From positions 1 through 64,000 of the forward strand of contig RCNN01000092.1 in NCBI GenBank assembly GCA_003667245.1: a stretch of 64,000 nucleotides of DNA. The letters run 5' to 3'. Each line of letters begins with the position of its first letter. The first letter of the stretch is position 1. The stretch is from Heterostelium multicystogenum. Taxonomy: Eukaryota > Evosea > Eumycetozoa > Acytosteliales > Acytosteliaceae. The notes under the pieces were generated by a model. The model had not been told where the DNA came from, made no database searches, and worked only from the letters and a program-made list of their open reading frames with translations. Of this stretch, positions 47,821 through 59,440 are shown in pieces. Both the position numbers and the translations under genes were made by a program.

Positions 47821-50251
47821 TTAAGCAGCTTGCTTTGGCATCATGGAAAGAGCGATCTTGTTGACTTCAGTGGTGAAGATTGGGAAGATGGTGTCGAATG
47901 CGGAACCGGTGGTGGTTTCGTTGGCAAAGACATCCATGATGGTTGATCTCAAAAACTGGGATGGATGGGTGGTTGGGTAGTTGCGCAAACCGAGTCTCTT
48001 GATAAGTGAGAGCACGAATCTGGTACCATAGGCGGAACCAAACTCAGTGTTGGATACAACCAAATCGAACTCCTTCATACCCTTCTCTGGGATATAGTCG
48101 AAACGTTCCTGATGTGATGATGATAAGGATAAAAATGTTAGCTCCAATATTGTTGATGCTGCTGATGGAGGTTTAGTTAACTAAACGATGATACTTACAT
48201 AGACCTTTTGACCAAAGTCACAGAATAACTTGTAGTCTTGGTTGACGGTACCGTTTTGGTAGCTTGAGGTTGAAGGCGTAGCAAATGATGTTTTGGTCTG
48301 GACCTATCTCGGCCAATTGACGAACCAAGGCGGTGTCCTTGGCAATCTCGTCGGAGCTGATGAAACTTACCGTTGACGATCAACTTCTTCTTGAGGTCAG
48401 CCAAGACAGCATCTGATGGTGGTACTGGAACACCAGTGACAACAAAGTGATCAGTTGGCTTGGCCAACCAGAGGAGACGCAAGTAGAAACAATTTGGTGT
48501 TGAGCAAACAACGCTTGAGGATCATACCGTAACCAGACTTGGAGGTACGGAGCACTGCATGACTGAGGTAGACGGCAGAGGCAGCAGCACCTGGCTTGGA
48601 ACCTTCAATACCATAGATACCAACGGTTGGGATGTTGGAACCACCGATGTATGTGGCAGTGTAGACCAAAATATCACGACAACTTGGAGTTTCTGTAGCA
48701 TACTGAACCAGCTGGGTATGGAATATAACCAGCCCTTGTGTGGATCGATGGTGATAGTGTCACAACGGGCACATGCAGCCAATTGCTTAGCAAAGTGAGT
48801 GCTGCAGTAGGCGGCTGTGATCAGAGCTGTCCATGTCATTGAAGGCAGTTTGGTGGGTATGACATTAAAGATGGGTAAGGATATCGTCACTTGGTGTCTC
48901 TTAATTTATAGTCTGGAACGGATACATGACAAGAAATAACCTCCCCATGCGGCATCAACGTGAACACCAAAGTCCAATCCCTTGATTCTCATTTCATCAC
49001 GAAGAGCAAGGAGCTCATCGAGGTAATCGACAGCAGTTTCTTCGGTTGTTTCCATTAACACTGACACATGCAACGACTGGGATTTTGTGGTCAACACATG
49101 CTTGGAGATGACTCTCATGACAGTAAGATCACAACGGGCGTGCTTGTCGACTGGGATAATCTTGACAGCATCACTTCCAAAGACCAAAATGGCGGCAGCC
49201 TTTGGAATTGAAATAGTGAGAGAGGTACCTGGGGTCATGAAGACTGGGACAGTTCAATCCGTACTTCTGGAGGAAGGTGTATGAACCAAATGTTGGGAGA
49301 TGTGATACTTCTTGAAGCAAGAAAGTGACTTCAGATGGCTCAATGGTTACAAAGAACACCAGCATTGTATGGAAGATTGACGTTGGTGTCGACTGACAAG
49401 TTGCATGCTTCCCATGGAGTGCAAAGTGACAACTTCCTTGGTGATCCAGTAGCAAGTTGGACAGTAATGTCGGCGGCTGGGGCAAGGGCTGGCTCGTGGA
49501 GGAGTGCTTCTTGGAGGGCCAATGGGATGAATTTACCCCAGTAGAGGTGACCAGAAAGCCTCATCGTTTAGCAACAGTACCACCAACTGGTAATGTGTCC
49601 CCATGGAGTGACAGTGTTGGCCATAACCTTGGCTTTTCTCTTTTGGGAGAGGCTTTGGATCGATTGGGGTTGGGAAAGGGGTAACCAACCATAACGGCAC
49701 AAAAATCGTTACCAACACACACTTTCAACGAAAGTTGTTACTGGTGAGGCTTGGATAGTTTACGTTGTTAGAGTTGTAGAGAATGGTGGAGATGTAACCA
49801 ATGACGGAGGCAATAGTGACATTCACTGGTCATGTGACCAACGTAACGGAATGCAGGAATATGGAAGAGATTTCTTTCAAGAAGTTGAACAAAAGTGGGT
49901 GGCCTTGTTGATCATATCGGTGGTGGCATTTGATGTACTCTGGGGTCTTTTTGAACTCAGCGGAGAAAACTGGAGCGTCTTCAGTGTGGAAATTTTTTCT
50001 GGAACTGATGTGTGATTCAAAAGCCATTGTAACCAATTTCATAAACAAAATCAGCATTTTCAGCCTATACTTTTCATTATTAGGTATGGATTGTGATAGA
50101 TTCAAATTGGAGAATTGATACATTACCTTTGGACCGAGGAACCATGCCCTGTGGAGCAAAACTCAACGGTTTCACCTTGGAGTGGTGGAAGCTCTCACCA
50201 AAACTGTTGGAATTGAGCAATTAAATTCTGTGGAATTTGAAGGGGATTCAT
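47821..50251 (-). CDS. group II PLP-dependent decarboxylase, many frameshifts
   Basis: Start at ATG 50251. A first intron begins about 50128 and ends at 50066; another lies near 48200-48111. Family landmarks in order: ESHISSRKNFHTEDAPVFSA, the substrate-domain GHMTSE and GHITSGGT regions, the PLP-aspartate segment DFGVHVDAAWGGYF, the PLP-lysine motif CDTITIDPHKGW, then GIYGIEGSKPGAAASAVYLS, and a C-terminal domain (EKGMKEFDLVVSNTEFGSAY). Group II enzymes decarboxylate amino acids such as glutamate, tyrosine or other aromatic substrates; the exact one is not readable here. At least eight single-base shifts are spread along the gene, more per kb than upstream. Either low sequence quality or early decay. 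Confidence 0.75.
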
Positions 50252-51064
50252 GTTTATTTGTTTAGGATAGTATAACAATGTTTGAGTTGATTATTCAATG
50301 ATCATTCCAGAGTATTATTTCTTGGCTATGCCTCCTGGGAACCTCCAAATTAAACCATTAAAATTAAATTAAATAAATTTTAATGATCAACAGATTTATT
50401 GGAAGAAAGGGATACAGTAGGAGAGGAAACTACCAGTCATTGTAAATGTGACACTTGATTTTATGAACAAAAAACAAGCAACATGAACAATAACAACCGT
50501 CTTTTCAATTTGTAAATTAAACGCTCAATACAAGGAAACTATCAAAACACGATATGATGATTGATCAAAAGCACTCCACTACCCTACCTACCAGCCAATA
50601 TTAATTATTGGATCATCTGATTCAAACACCTGTCTGTTCAATTTGTAACTTTCTTTCATTATTGCTGTTTTTAACACTCAAATTTGCAGACTCAATGATG
50701 ATTGAGTTTAAATCTTTAAAAAATGATGGGCATTTCCTCCAACAAATTAAATATCGTTGTTTTGTTAAATGTTTTTTTTGACAAATCAATATCTGACAAA
50801 CAAAAAAAAAGAGATTTTGATTTGAAACAACACAACCTTTTTGGACCAAATTACAACAACTGAAATTAAATTTAATTGTTTACTCCTGCTTATTTTCTTC
50901 ATTCTTGTAATTGGAAAAATTACACTGATTTCTGATTCCTTAAAATACAACAATGAGATATTAATCCTTTTCATTGAAACCAATTTGGCAAGACTGTTTA
51001 TGATTATCTTCCCTCTTTTTAGTTATTTATTTAATTCTATGAGTATTAATATACTATATTATTA
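50252..51064. other. intergenic, no gene seen
   Basis: AT-rich region between the 3' end of the folate gene and the start of the decarboxylase gene. Short overlapping ORFs on both strands (50622-50983) are AT-driven. No supported feature. Confidence 0.5.
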
Positions 51065-52979
51065 TTATCTGTATATTGTATCTGCAATTAAAATAGTATC
51101 TTTAATTTCCACTGACATCATGAATTCTGAGGATGTTAAACTCCCCAACCTGCACTTATACAGCAACATGCTGCAGTTTCCCCATAGCTACGATCGCTCT
51201 TGGCGTCAGGAACTACTGTTGATCCTTCGCAACTTGGCTAGTGTAGCACCGATGAATCCTTTACGTGATGGTCCAAGTAACAATGGGAAACCGTTAGAAA
51301 TAAGCTCACACCTCTTCGAATGATATCAATGGACTGGTCGTATGTCTTGGCAAAACCAAGTCCAGGATCTAATATGATCTGCCATAGGTGAATACCTGAG
51401 GCAACCAAACAGCAAAGTCTGCACACGTTCATTAAAGTAATCGCTGACCAGCTTAATCGCATCGGGTTGCTTTTCGATCACACTTAAGGTCTGCTGGCCT
51501 TCCGGTTTCGGCTGCCATTTTTTGTAGATGTTGTTGCTGAAGGAACTGTGGAGTAGGGCGGTCATGGTTGATGATAATCGGCACTTGAGTTCTCGGGCTA
51601 CATCAATGATAGCAGGATCTCTAATGCCTCCAGTAACATCATTGATTACATTGGCACCCGGATTCAATAGCAGCTCGGGCTACCTTGGCATGATATTGTA
51701 TCGATTGATAAGGGAATGTCTGGATGGTGCTCAACGTATCTTCTTAATGATAGGAATCCACACGGTTTAATTTCTTCCATCTGCTCCAATCTGGAGAGCA
51801 CCTGGATAGGTAGATTGTCCCACCGATGTCAATGATATCGGAGCCATCTTTAATGAGTTTTTGTTTGCCTGTTACAAGTGCATTCTCAACACTGTTTGAA
51901 TTTACCACCATCTGAAAAGCTGTCTGGTGTCAACATTCAAAAATAACCCATTATAAATGTCTTTCTCTTCCAATCCCCAGAGGGATTGATTGACTCTCAT
52001 TACTTTGCGAATTGTCAAGTTACTTCCTAGATTAATCTTCATTTGATTGGTTGTAATATGTAGTGTTGGATGAATGAAAATTTGGTGCAATACTAAATAT
52101 TGAACAACATGAGATTAGTATTAGTTGGAGTGTCATTGCAACGACATGTCGTTGAGTAATAACCTACTCTGAGAGTGGGACTAATACAAAATCGCGCTCC
52201 CACATAAGTTTATGAGGGATTTCAAGGTTCTCAGTTTTAGCACAATTTTTGTTGTAGTATAGAATATCCAGGTCAATGATTCTTGGAGCATTTCTGAATG
52301 ACTCTTCACGTTTCATTTTTTTTTCTATAGATTTCAGGTTGGTGAGAAGCTCCTGTGGATCGAGCGATGTTGAGATTCGGCAGCAACCAATTAGGAATTT
52401 AGGTTGCTCGGTGAAATATGCTGGATCTGTTTTCGTACATGAATGAGGGTGGTCTGCACGACTGAGAAGTGTCCAAGTCTCTGAAGTGCTTCGGTGATAT
52501 TCTTGAAGCCGATCTCCGATGTTCGAGCCAATTGTTGAGAGGTACACACATTGGCTCCATTATTAGCAGGCATGGATTGCAGTGCGCTTGGGATCTCGAG
52601 TGAGGCGTTCTTTTTGAAATACTCAAGTGTACGGCTCAATCTTGGACACCGGGCCACTTGGCAAGCTTGACAGCACCGGGTTCTCGACGAGTACCTTAAC
52701 ACGTTCGACACCGAATCCAGACAACAAGTTCGCGCCACACCAGTGGCGAGTGCCTCAAGTGTGTAGTGATGCGACGATTCCACATAGGCACCAGACCAGG
52801 GACTTGACAAAGACTATATGATATTGTATGACCCAACCAAAATCAGAACTTCCACAAATTGACAGATCCTTGTATAGCTTCAGTGTTATAATGATATTCT
52901 GCTTGATGTTTCTCTCATTTGCATTTACACCTATGACTGCCTGCACATGTAAATCCTTTACAATTATAGTGTCTACCAT
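51065..52979 (-). CDS. fol1: trifunctional folate synthesis protein (FolB-FolK-FolP), many frameshifts
   Basis: Read in order from ATG 52979: dihydroneopterin aldolase (IIVKDLHVQAVIGVNANERN, then ESSHHYTLEALATGV and FGVERVKVLVE); HPPK (SIGSNIGDRL, TDPAYFTEQPKFLIGCCRI, FRNAPRIIDLDILYY, IPHKLMWERDFVLVPL); dihydropteroate synthase (DGSDIIDIGG, SGANVINDVTGG, IILDPGLGFAKTYDQSIDII, GFPLLLGPSRKGFIGATL, ending HDV and EIKDTILIADTIYR). Together they carry out three steps from dihydroneopterin to dihydropteroate. The fused order is that of fungal FOL1. Ten or more single-base breaks occur in 1.9 kb. All three active-site regions survive, so I expect errors rather than loss, but a pseudogene is possible. 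Confidence 0.82.
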
Positions 52980-53393
52980 TTAATCTATCTTCTCTCTTTC
53001 TATGTATATATCTCTCTCTGTATTAAATTAGATATTATTAATGAATGTGGTATGTATATTACTTCTATATCACAAAAAAGGATGTTTATGTTTTTGTATG
53101 CATATTAATTGCAATGATGTGAAAGAATTCCCACACACCCCTGTTATTTTGAAAACGAGTCATTTCTTGTATGCATGCATAGGGTTCATGTTCATTAAAA
53201 AATAAATCTGCTAAGTTTTGTTTTTAATTTTTATTTTGGAATCTTTGCGCAACTTGTGCAAATAGTGAATCACCATTGAAATGCACTCGTTTGATCAAAT
53301 TAGTCCAGTACAGAACTGTACATGCCCTTGATTGCGATCAGGAGGAACAGCAACAATAATGTGTGTTATTACATTGTTAGCCTGTAATGTAAC
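52980..53393. other. intergenic, no gene seen
   Basis: AT-rich spacer between the fol1 start and the 3' end of the kinase gene. No supported feature. Confidence 0.5.
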
Positions 53394-54114
53394 TAATTGT
53401 TTGATATTCTGATGTCTGGTTCAATTGAGTTCTCGAGCGTATAGATTGCATTTGGAATATCATTTGACATTGCTCGGTTAACTGCTGAGCTTTGATCGTG
53501 CTGGATGATCTAACCATCTTTGTATAAGACGGATTCTCGAGTGTAGTTTCGATCTGCATCGATAAATATCGTCAAGTTAAAGTACTGCCTTAGTTTACTC
53601 CATGGTGAGACCTTGAGCAAAACAGGTAGTTACCCTCAACCAGCAGAATTTCAATGGATTCGGTCGACAACAAGACGCGCCTGCTCTCGACACATCTAAC
53701 TCTCTGTCAAAGGTTTGGTATCACTATCTCATCGTTGCTTTCATCTTCCATCTCATTATCCTGTAGAGCTGGTGTTGTGTGTTTTTGCTCGACAGACGCT
53801 CTAACATGATTTTAAAACCTATGACATCAAAGGTTGGAGGAGAACCTTTTCGACTGAGAAGTGAGCGTTCTTTCAAATATACAGTTTATCTAGATGATAT
53901 CCATCCATTGGTACGACAACAGTCTTTAAGCCAATTGGTTTGAAGCTTCTCACACAGTTCCTTTGAAATGGTTGACTTGCCCAGCACCTGGTGGACCAGC
54001 AATACAAACCAGCATTCTACGAGCATCTTTCTGCTGTTCATATCGACCACTTATCTCTCATCATATAAACGATCTATTTTCTTTTTTAATTCTGCAACTT
54101 TGTTCTTGATTCAT
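53394..54114 (-). CDS. P-loop kinase, uridine kinase/YFH7-like, many frameshifts
   Basis: Start taken at ATG 54114. A short basic coiled segment (KVAELKKKIDRLYDER) precedes the P-loop CIAGPPGAGKSTISKELCEK, then VVPMDGYHLD, a Lys/Arg motif LKERSLLSRKGSPPTFDVIG, then IEILLVEGNYLL and LTIFIDADR, and a tail SNDIPNAIYTLENS. This matches the phosphoribulokinase/uridine kinase superfamily, close to yeast YFH7 and bacterial pantothenate/fructose-kinase-like proteins. The substrate is unknown. At least six single-base breaks lie in 0.7 kb. The order is continuous, so no large deletion has occurred. Confidence 0.7.
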
Positions 54115-54501
54115 ACTTTTAATAACATCGTCATAGATCTTTAACAACAAAATGTGTTGCACTCTAATTTCATTTTTCAAATTTGGTGATCACTTTCAAA
54201 TTGGTAGTTAAAATGATCAACAAACATTTCAAGTAAACTATTCACTTATTTGGTTGTATGTATGTATGTATCTATCTATCTTACATAAACTATAATTGCT
54301 TGTTTATGTTTATTTGTTGTTGTTGTTGTTGTTTAATAAGACACTTAATGTGTGTTTTGTGATCATTCCATTCATTCATCGGTTGTTGAGCCGAATATAA
54401 ATGAGTTGATTCCCAAGATGGATGATTGTCTCAACATAATTGGATGGAACTGGGATCGATGTAGAGATGACAACGCTTTCCATTTAGTTGTCTAAAGGAT
54501 A
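54115..54501. other. intergenic with GTTGTT and GTAT repeats
   Basis: Holds (GTAT)n near 54255-54270 and a GTTGTT stretch near 54313-54333. No gene seen. Confidence 0.5.
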
Positions 54502-55696
54502 TCATGTTGATATTCCCAGTTTAGCAATGCTCGGTGTTTTTAGTTGACTCACTTTTGCATTGCCAAAGGTGATTTCATCATAGTCGAAACTAGGTGAAGC
54601 CCAACTGCTAATCCGACAAGAGCTTAGTCCAAATTTAACATAGTCAAACAAGGTTTTCTTGTTCTTCTGTGCACATCTCATCCATTTCATTCCTTCATTA
54701 TAGCTTCGTTACTATTAAGTTGATTTAAAAAACTGTCGATTCTCAATAGCTAACTCTAATATCGATTTCCCTTCTCATCTCTCCAATCGTTCTCTTGTAA
54801 CACGGTATATAAAAATAAGTTCCAATTGTCTCTTCTCCTAACCCATAGTGCTTCCGTAGGTTGTAACTAAACTTGACATAGAAATCTTGTTGTCTTTGTA
54901 GTCTCCATTGAAAGAATATACTTTCAGTAATATAGCATGATATAATATCGTTCGTCGATATAGAATGCTCTGTTTTCTTCTTTAAAATCTTAAACTGCTC
55001 TTCGTCGAGAATAGATCAAGTATGACACGTGAACAGACTCTACTATCTTTTCATTGAAGTAATCATCATCTTCTATTTCATCCATTGATATATCGTCATT
55101 CTCTGCTACTGATGGAACAAAACTGTCGTAAGCTAATCAAACTTGGTAATTTCAAGTAATGGATTCCACGTAGATTATAGAGGAAATGAGATGTATTTTA
55201 GGAAATATAATATGCTGGATTGATCCATAAACGTATGGCTAAAAATAATATCCAATACATGAATCCATCTTTTCCCAGTTTTCAATTTCATTGCTACCAT
55301 TGGAAATCCATGAATTGGATGAATCTGACTTCCCCTCTATTCTAATGTCAACTCCTTTTTTTGGCAAGTAAATCATCATTTACATAAATAGATAGATCGG
55401 TGCACTTTTCAATTCCAAAGTCACAATGTTCTTGCCCATTTTGCGAAGGGTATCTTGCTATCTGTTTTCCATATCCAAACCAGCGAACATAAAATTCCAA
55501 TCCATCTAATGTCTCATTCATAGCCATAATGAATCTGTCAATATTGACAGGATCTCCTTCGAAAAACATTCCACCTCTAGTGTACATTGGAGAGTAATAA
55601 TATCCAATGATTTAATCTGGTGTTCCAAAAACAATTTCCAGGTGGAAAGAATGTTACTACAGATTCTTCTTTATCAAAATTAAAATTTACTTCCAT
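54502..55696 (-). CDS. unknown protein, about 400 residues, frameshifted
   Basis: Starts at ATG 55696 (MEVNFNFDKEESVVTFFPPG). Protein-like text runs to 54502 with at least seven frame changes: PMYTRGGMFFEGDPVNIDRF, LDGLEFYVRWFGYGKQIARY, DLSIYVNDDLLAKK, DDISMDEIEDDDYFNEKIVE, WRLQRQQDFYVKFSYNLRKH, and the last part KKTLFDYVKFGLSSCRISSW. No signal peptide. I do not recognise the family. The TFFPP motif near its start also opens the Uma2-like gene at 58356, which may be chance. Could be a pseudogene or a real gene with errors. Confidence 0.5.
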
Positions 55697-57039
55697 AATT
55701 AATGGTACAGTTTTGGAATATAAAAGAAATATGTATCTAAACAAAACTTTTAATATGAATAGTAATAATAATATTAATTATTTATTTATTTAAAAAGAAC
55801 AAACATAATAGTAATAATAAAAAATAAATTGTTATTAGTTTCCCAATTAATGCTTAAACAAATTCCATAAACAATATATATGGATGGAAATCTTGGAATG
55901 AAGAAATTTAATTCAACATGTTTCTTAAAATGTTATCTAACATTATCTTCCCGATATTTGATTTTTGTCAATAAAGCTCAGTCAACAAATAATTAACACA
56001 ACACAAACCATAAACCATAAACCATCGTAATTTAATTTCATTTCACCACCACTAGTTGACAAACCTGAACAAACCCACCAAAACTTTAAAAGAGAGATAG
56101 CCATAGCAAAAGTTTTTTCCTTTTTCCAATTTCTTTAGAAACAACCAAAACTCTTGTGAACATGATTCGATGAAATACTTTAATTTCATAAATTGATATG
56201 TGGTGAATTCATTCATTCCTTTAGTAGTTATTACACTTTTCTATTAAACTAAACTCCATGGTCTAACTTTTCTTTATTATAGTTATTATTTCTATTATAA
56301 TATTATTTGTTGCTGTTGTTGTTGTGGTTTTGTTTTAGTTAGTATTATTATTATTAGTATTTATTTTGATTATTGGAGATTCCTTTGGTTTTTATTGTTT
56401 TTTTGATATACTTGGTTGCTCAATAACTTTCTTCTTTAGATATTTTTTAAATGGATGATAATTGAAACAACCATTTCCTACTCATCTGTAAAATTATTTT
56501 CAGCTTACATTGGACCTAGAATGTTCTCCTTCATTGAGGATAATTACAAAGTACTTTGAGTATGTGATAAAAAAGGATATAAGTCAATTCCTTCAAGATC
56601 AAGAAGTTATTCGGGTCAACTTCTTCATGAAACCACTTGATGAATGTTACATTCTCAATTTGATTGGGGTCCTTCATAGAGGCCAGATGATTCTGAAGAG
56701 TTAGTGAGGAACATAAATACTGAATATTCATAGTTGAACCAGATGGGGATTTTCCAAGAGGTGACCAGTGTTTTCAGTTAAATCATAAAAAAAACACATA
56801 AAATTAATACTTATATCTAAACCATCTGAGAAACCAAACACCACAAAGTCACTAGTTAACTCCTAAATGTATATATCTAGTTATTTTTTTAAAATAGTTT
56901 TATTTTAATAGTAAGAGGATAGTTTGAAAAGATGAGATTTACATTGTATTTTTAATTATAGTGGACTGATGAGATAAATAATTTTACAGGGAGAAAATTA
57001 ATTCAACTTCCTAAACTAATTGGATATAATATTATAGAC
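55697..57039. other. intergenic with a possible gene remnant
   Basis: Mostly AT-rich, with a GTT/TAT repeat stretch near 56310-56370. On the minus strand 56531-56731 reads LASMKDPNQIENVTFIKWFH and NNFLILKELTYILFYHILKV, with a more balanced composition than the flanks, and neighbouring frames continue in a similar way. This may be the tail of a decayed gene. I cannot identify it. Confidence 0.3.
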
Positions 57040-58356
57040 CTAGAGAAATTGTTGATAGATTGATTCTAAAGCCTTCAACTGCTCCAACACCATGAATGAT
57101 AAGGTTTGGACAAATTTTGCATCTGGTTTTAAGTTAAGGGGTATGGCAATACAAGAGACGTTTGGATATGTCTCTTGAAATCGCTCTGTAGTAAATGAAG
57201 TGACAGGAACGAGATTTTCGAAATATACTTGTTGCCACTGGAGTTCTTGGAGTTGTTGTTGTTTGGTGTTAAGAGCACTTTTATAATATATCAACTACAA
57301 ATGGATCTTGAGCAAAATTGACCATTAGATTTTGTATGATTGGAATGGAATTCATGAGCTCTTTCATCTCATTGTTGAACATTCTCTTTCTGTGCAGCAA
57401 CTTGGTTGGCAAGATTGCCCAATTTGGTTTTGGCAATAGAGATAGACATTTCCTCCTCGATGGTCAAATAAGATGCCAGACTGAACACCAGCGTCAATCC
57501 AGCGGCACATCTTTCTTTGTTGATAATCCAGTTGATTAACCTCTCCAGGGCAATAAGAACGGACTTCAACTACAAAGTCTGGGACTGTTTTATATGCCTT
57601 ATACTCTTTCATTTCTTTGGTCATGGAATCCCATCTGGCTTGAGACATGAAAGAACCACTTGGAATACTGAAATGATGAAGACCATTTAGAAATCTCATA
57701 TTATTATTCTGTCAATATTTGTGCAATACTTACTATTGAACTTCGATACCCTTGATTTTGATTATGTACCTGCATGAAAAAAATACTTGTCCCAAGTCTT
57801 GTCCATGGAGGTTGTGATTCCAGTTCCATAGCTGGGTTGTGAAATGATGTTTTTTGGATGCAGGGTCGTAAGGACATGTCTTTGATCCACAAAACACTAC
57901 TTCCTTCTGTTTCGATATCAAGGTTGTCGTTCAACTCATAAATCTTGGCAAGAGGGTCAAAGAGTTTTGTAAAAAAAGGGAATGAGAGGAGCAAGGTCTA
58001 TTCGTGTTTTCAACAGGGATCATGATCCTTTGTTCAAATGGATCATATTCACCTATTCGTACTCCGGCGTTGAGTTTGATAAGTTTAGCAAAGGCTGAAC
58101 AATCAAACTTCCATGGTATTCTTAAAAATTCATAAACAGGTTTTTCTTTTGGTTCTGTAATTATTATTGAAATCATATTGTTGATAGAAGTAATAGAAGG
58201 AAAATAAAGGGTATGAACTATTGAAATATTTTCACAACCAATGTAAAAAATATTGAAAATGACAGATATTAACCATCTCAAGAATAGGTTAGGTACAAAT
58301 ACCATCAACCAACCTATAAATCTGTACTTGAAGTCATTGGGAGGAAAGAAAGTCAT
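57040..58356 (-). CDS. Uma2-family (DUF820) nuclease-fold protein, copy A, broken
   Basis: Exon 1 is 58356-58314 (MTFFPPNDFKYRF); exon 2 starts at 58154 (EPKEKPVYEFLRIPWKF). A second intron of about 66 nt ends just before IPSGSFMSQARWDS. The Uma2 core is plain: VPDFVVEVRS, then QQRKMCRWIDAGVQSGILFD and NVYLYC. The Asp, Glu and following Lys are the PD-(D/E)XK-type catalytic set of the family. A Gln-rich coiled segment (LNTKQQQLQELQWQQVYFEN) and a conserved tail (YPNVSCIAIPLNL) follow. Frame breaks occur near 58000, 57850, 57440, 57285 and 57110, and a stop lies near 57290. Copy B is better preserved. Function unknown; DNA cleavage is a family inference. Confidence 0.75.
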
Positions 58357-58389
58357 CTCAATCTCCTAATAAATGTGGTTTTTCTCTAT

Positions 58390-58980
58390 CAAGTTTTTAT
58401 TGTGGAAAATGTTTGCAATTCATTTAAATTATCCATTAGAGCTATCAATATCTTCTGGTTGTATCTATTGTTCTTAAGAGTGTGGTCTCTATTGAATCTC
58501 TTTCTGGATTAAAACTCAAACAATAATTTCCATCTAAAGTAATTGGCTACTTCAATTTTTCCTGTTATTATAAATAAATATACTAGAATACTCCATTAGT
58601 TTATCAAAGAAATAAATATTCTAAATTTTATCTGAAAATACAATATGTTAATAAATTTAAAGGATCTTCACCTTTAGGCATCACTATAATAGATTTGCCA
58701 TACATACCCATTTGATTGATCCTGTGCTGTAACTTCCCATGAATGTTTCTACTCAACTTTTAGAATCATAAATGTGCTGATTTTCAGAAAAACTTATGTA
58801 TTTTGTATCAAACGGCATTATCGTCAAAATCACTGACAAACTCCTCCAGCAATATGATACTTTTCTATCAAACCAGACCACTCCGGTCTCTTGAAACAAA
58901 GATCTGATAGGCCAAAGTAGGTGGTGCACATTTGCCTCCACTTTTCAAGTTTCTATAAAGTTTCAATAAAAGTGACTCAG
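58390..58980 (-). pseudogene. decayed coding sequence between the Uma2 copies
   Basis: Minus-strand text in shifting frames: KVEANVHHLLWPIRSLFQ, overlapped by LSDLCFKRPEWSGLIEKYHI, then GMYGKSIIVMPKGEDPLNLL, LDGNYCLSFNPERDSIETTL and NLNELQTFSTIKT. Stops are common in all frames. It lies just upstream of copy A and may belong to its decayed 5' part or to another gene. Family not recognised. From about 58990 to 59440 I see only AT-rich DNA. Confidence 0.3.
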
Positions 58981-59440
58981 ATCTCTTTGGGTATGACCTC
59001 CTAGTTTAATCGAGTGATGTCTTCGTATGAAATCGAGTGTTCTCTTATCGTTTTATACTGGTGGATCAATCATCAAGATTCAAGTTTCTATTTGTAATAG
59101 ATCATTTTTATAAAACATGGTGTGCAGGAGTATTATGTCCATGCTTTATGAATATTCTATTTTAATATTCTTCAAATATAGATGCTAAAAGACGAATGGA
59201 TATCCATTTTAGGACATCAGGTTCTATCCTCAGTATTTTAACCAAATTAATTTAATCTTTGAATTTAAGTCACAATTTTACATATATTTTTACATTTTCA
59301 AAATTCTATCCTAAACTATCATAATTAATCTCACACATTTTAACTTTCCTGTCAATTTGTTTATTTTTTACATTGGAGCATATATTTAGATTAGTTCATA
59401 CACTTTATAAACCTGCCATTTATTCCTTCAAACAAAAAAT

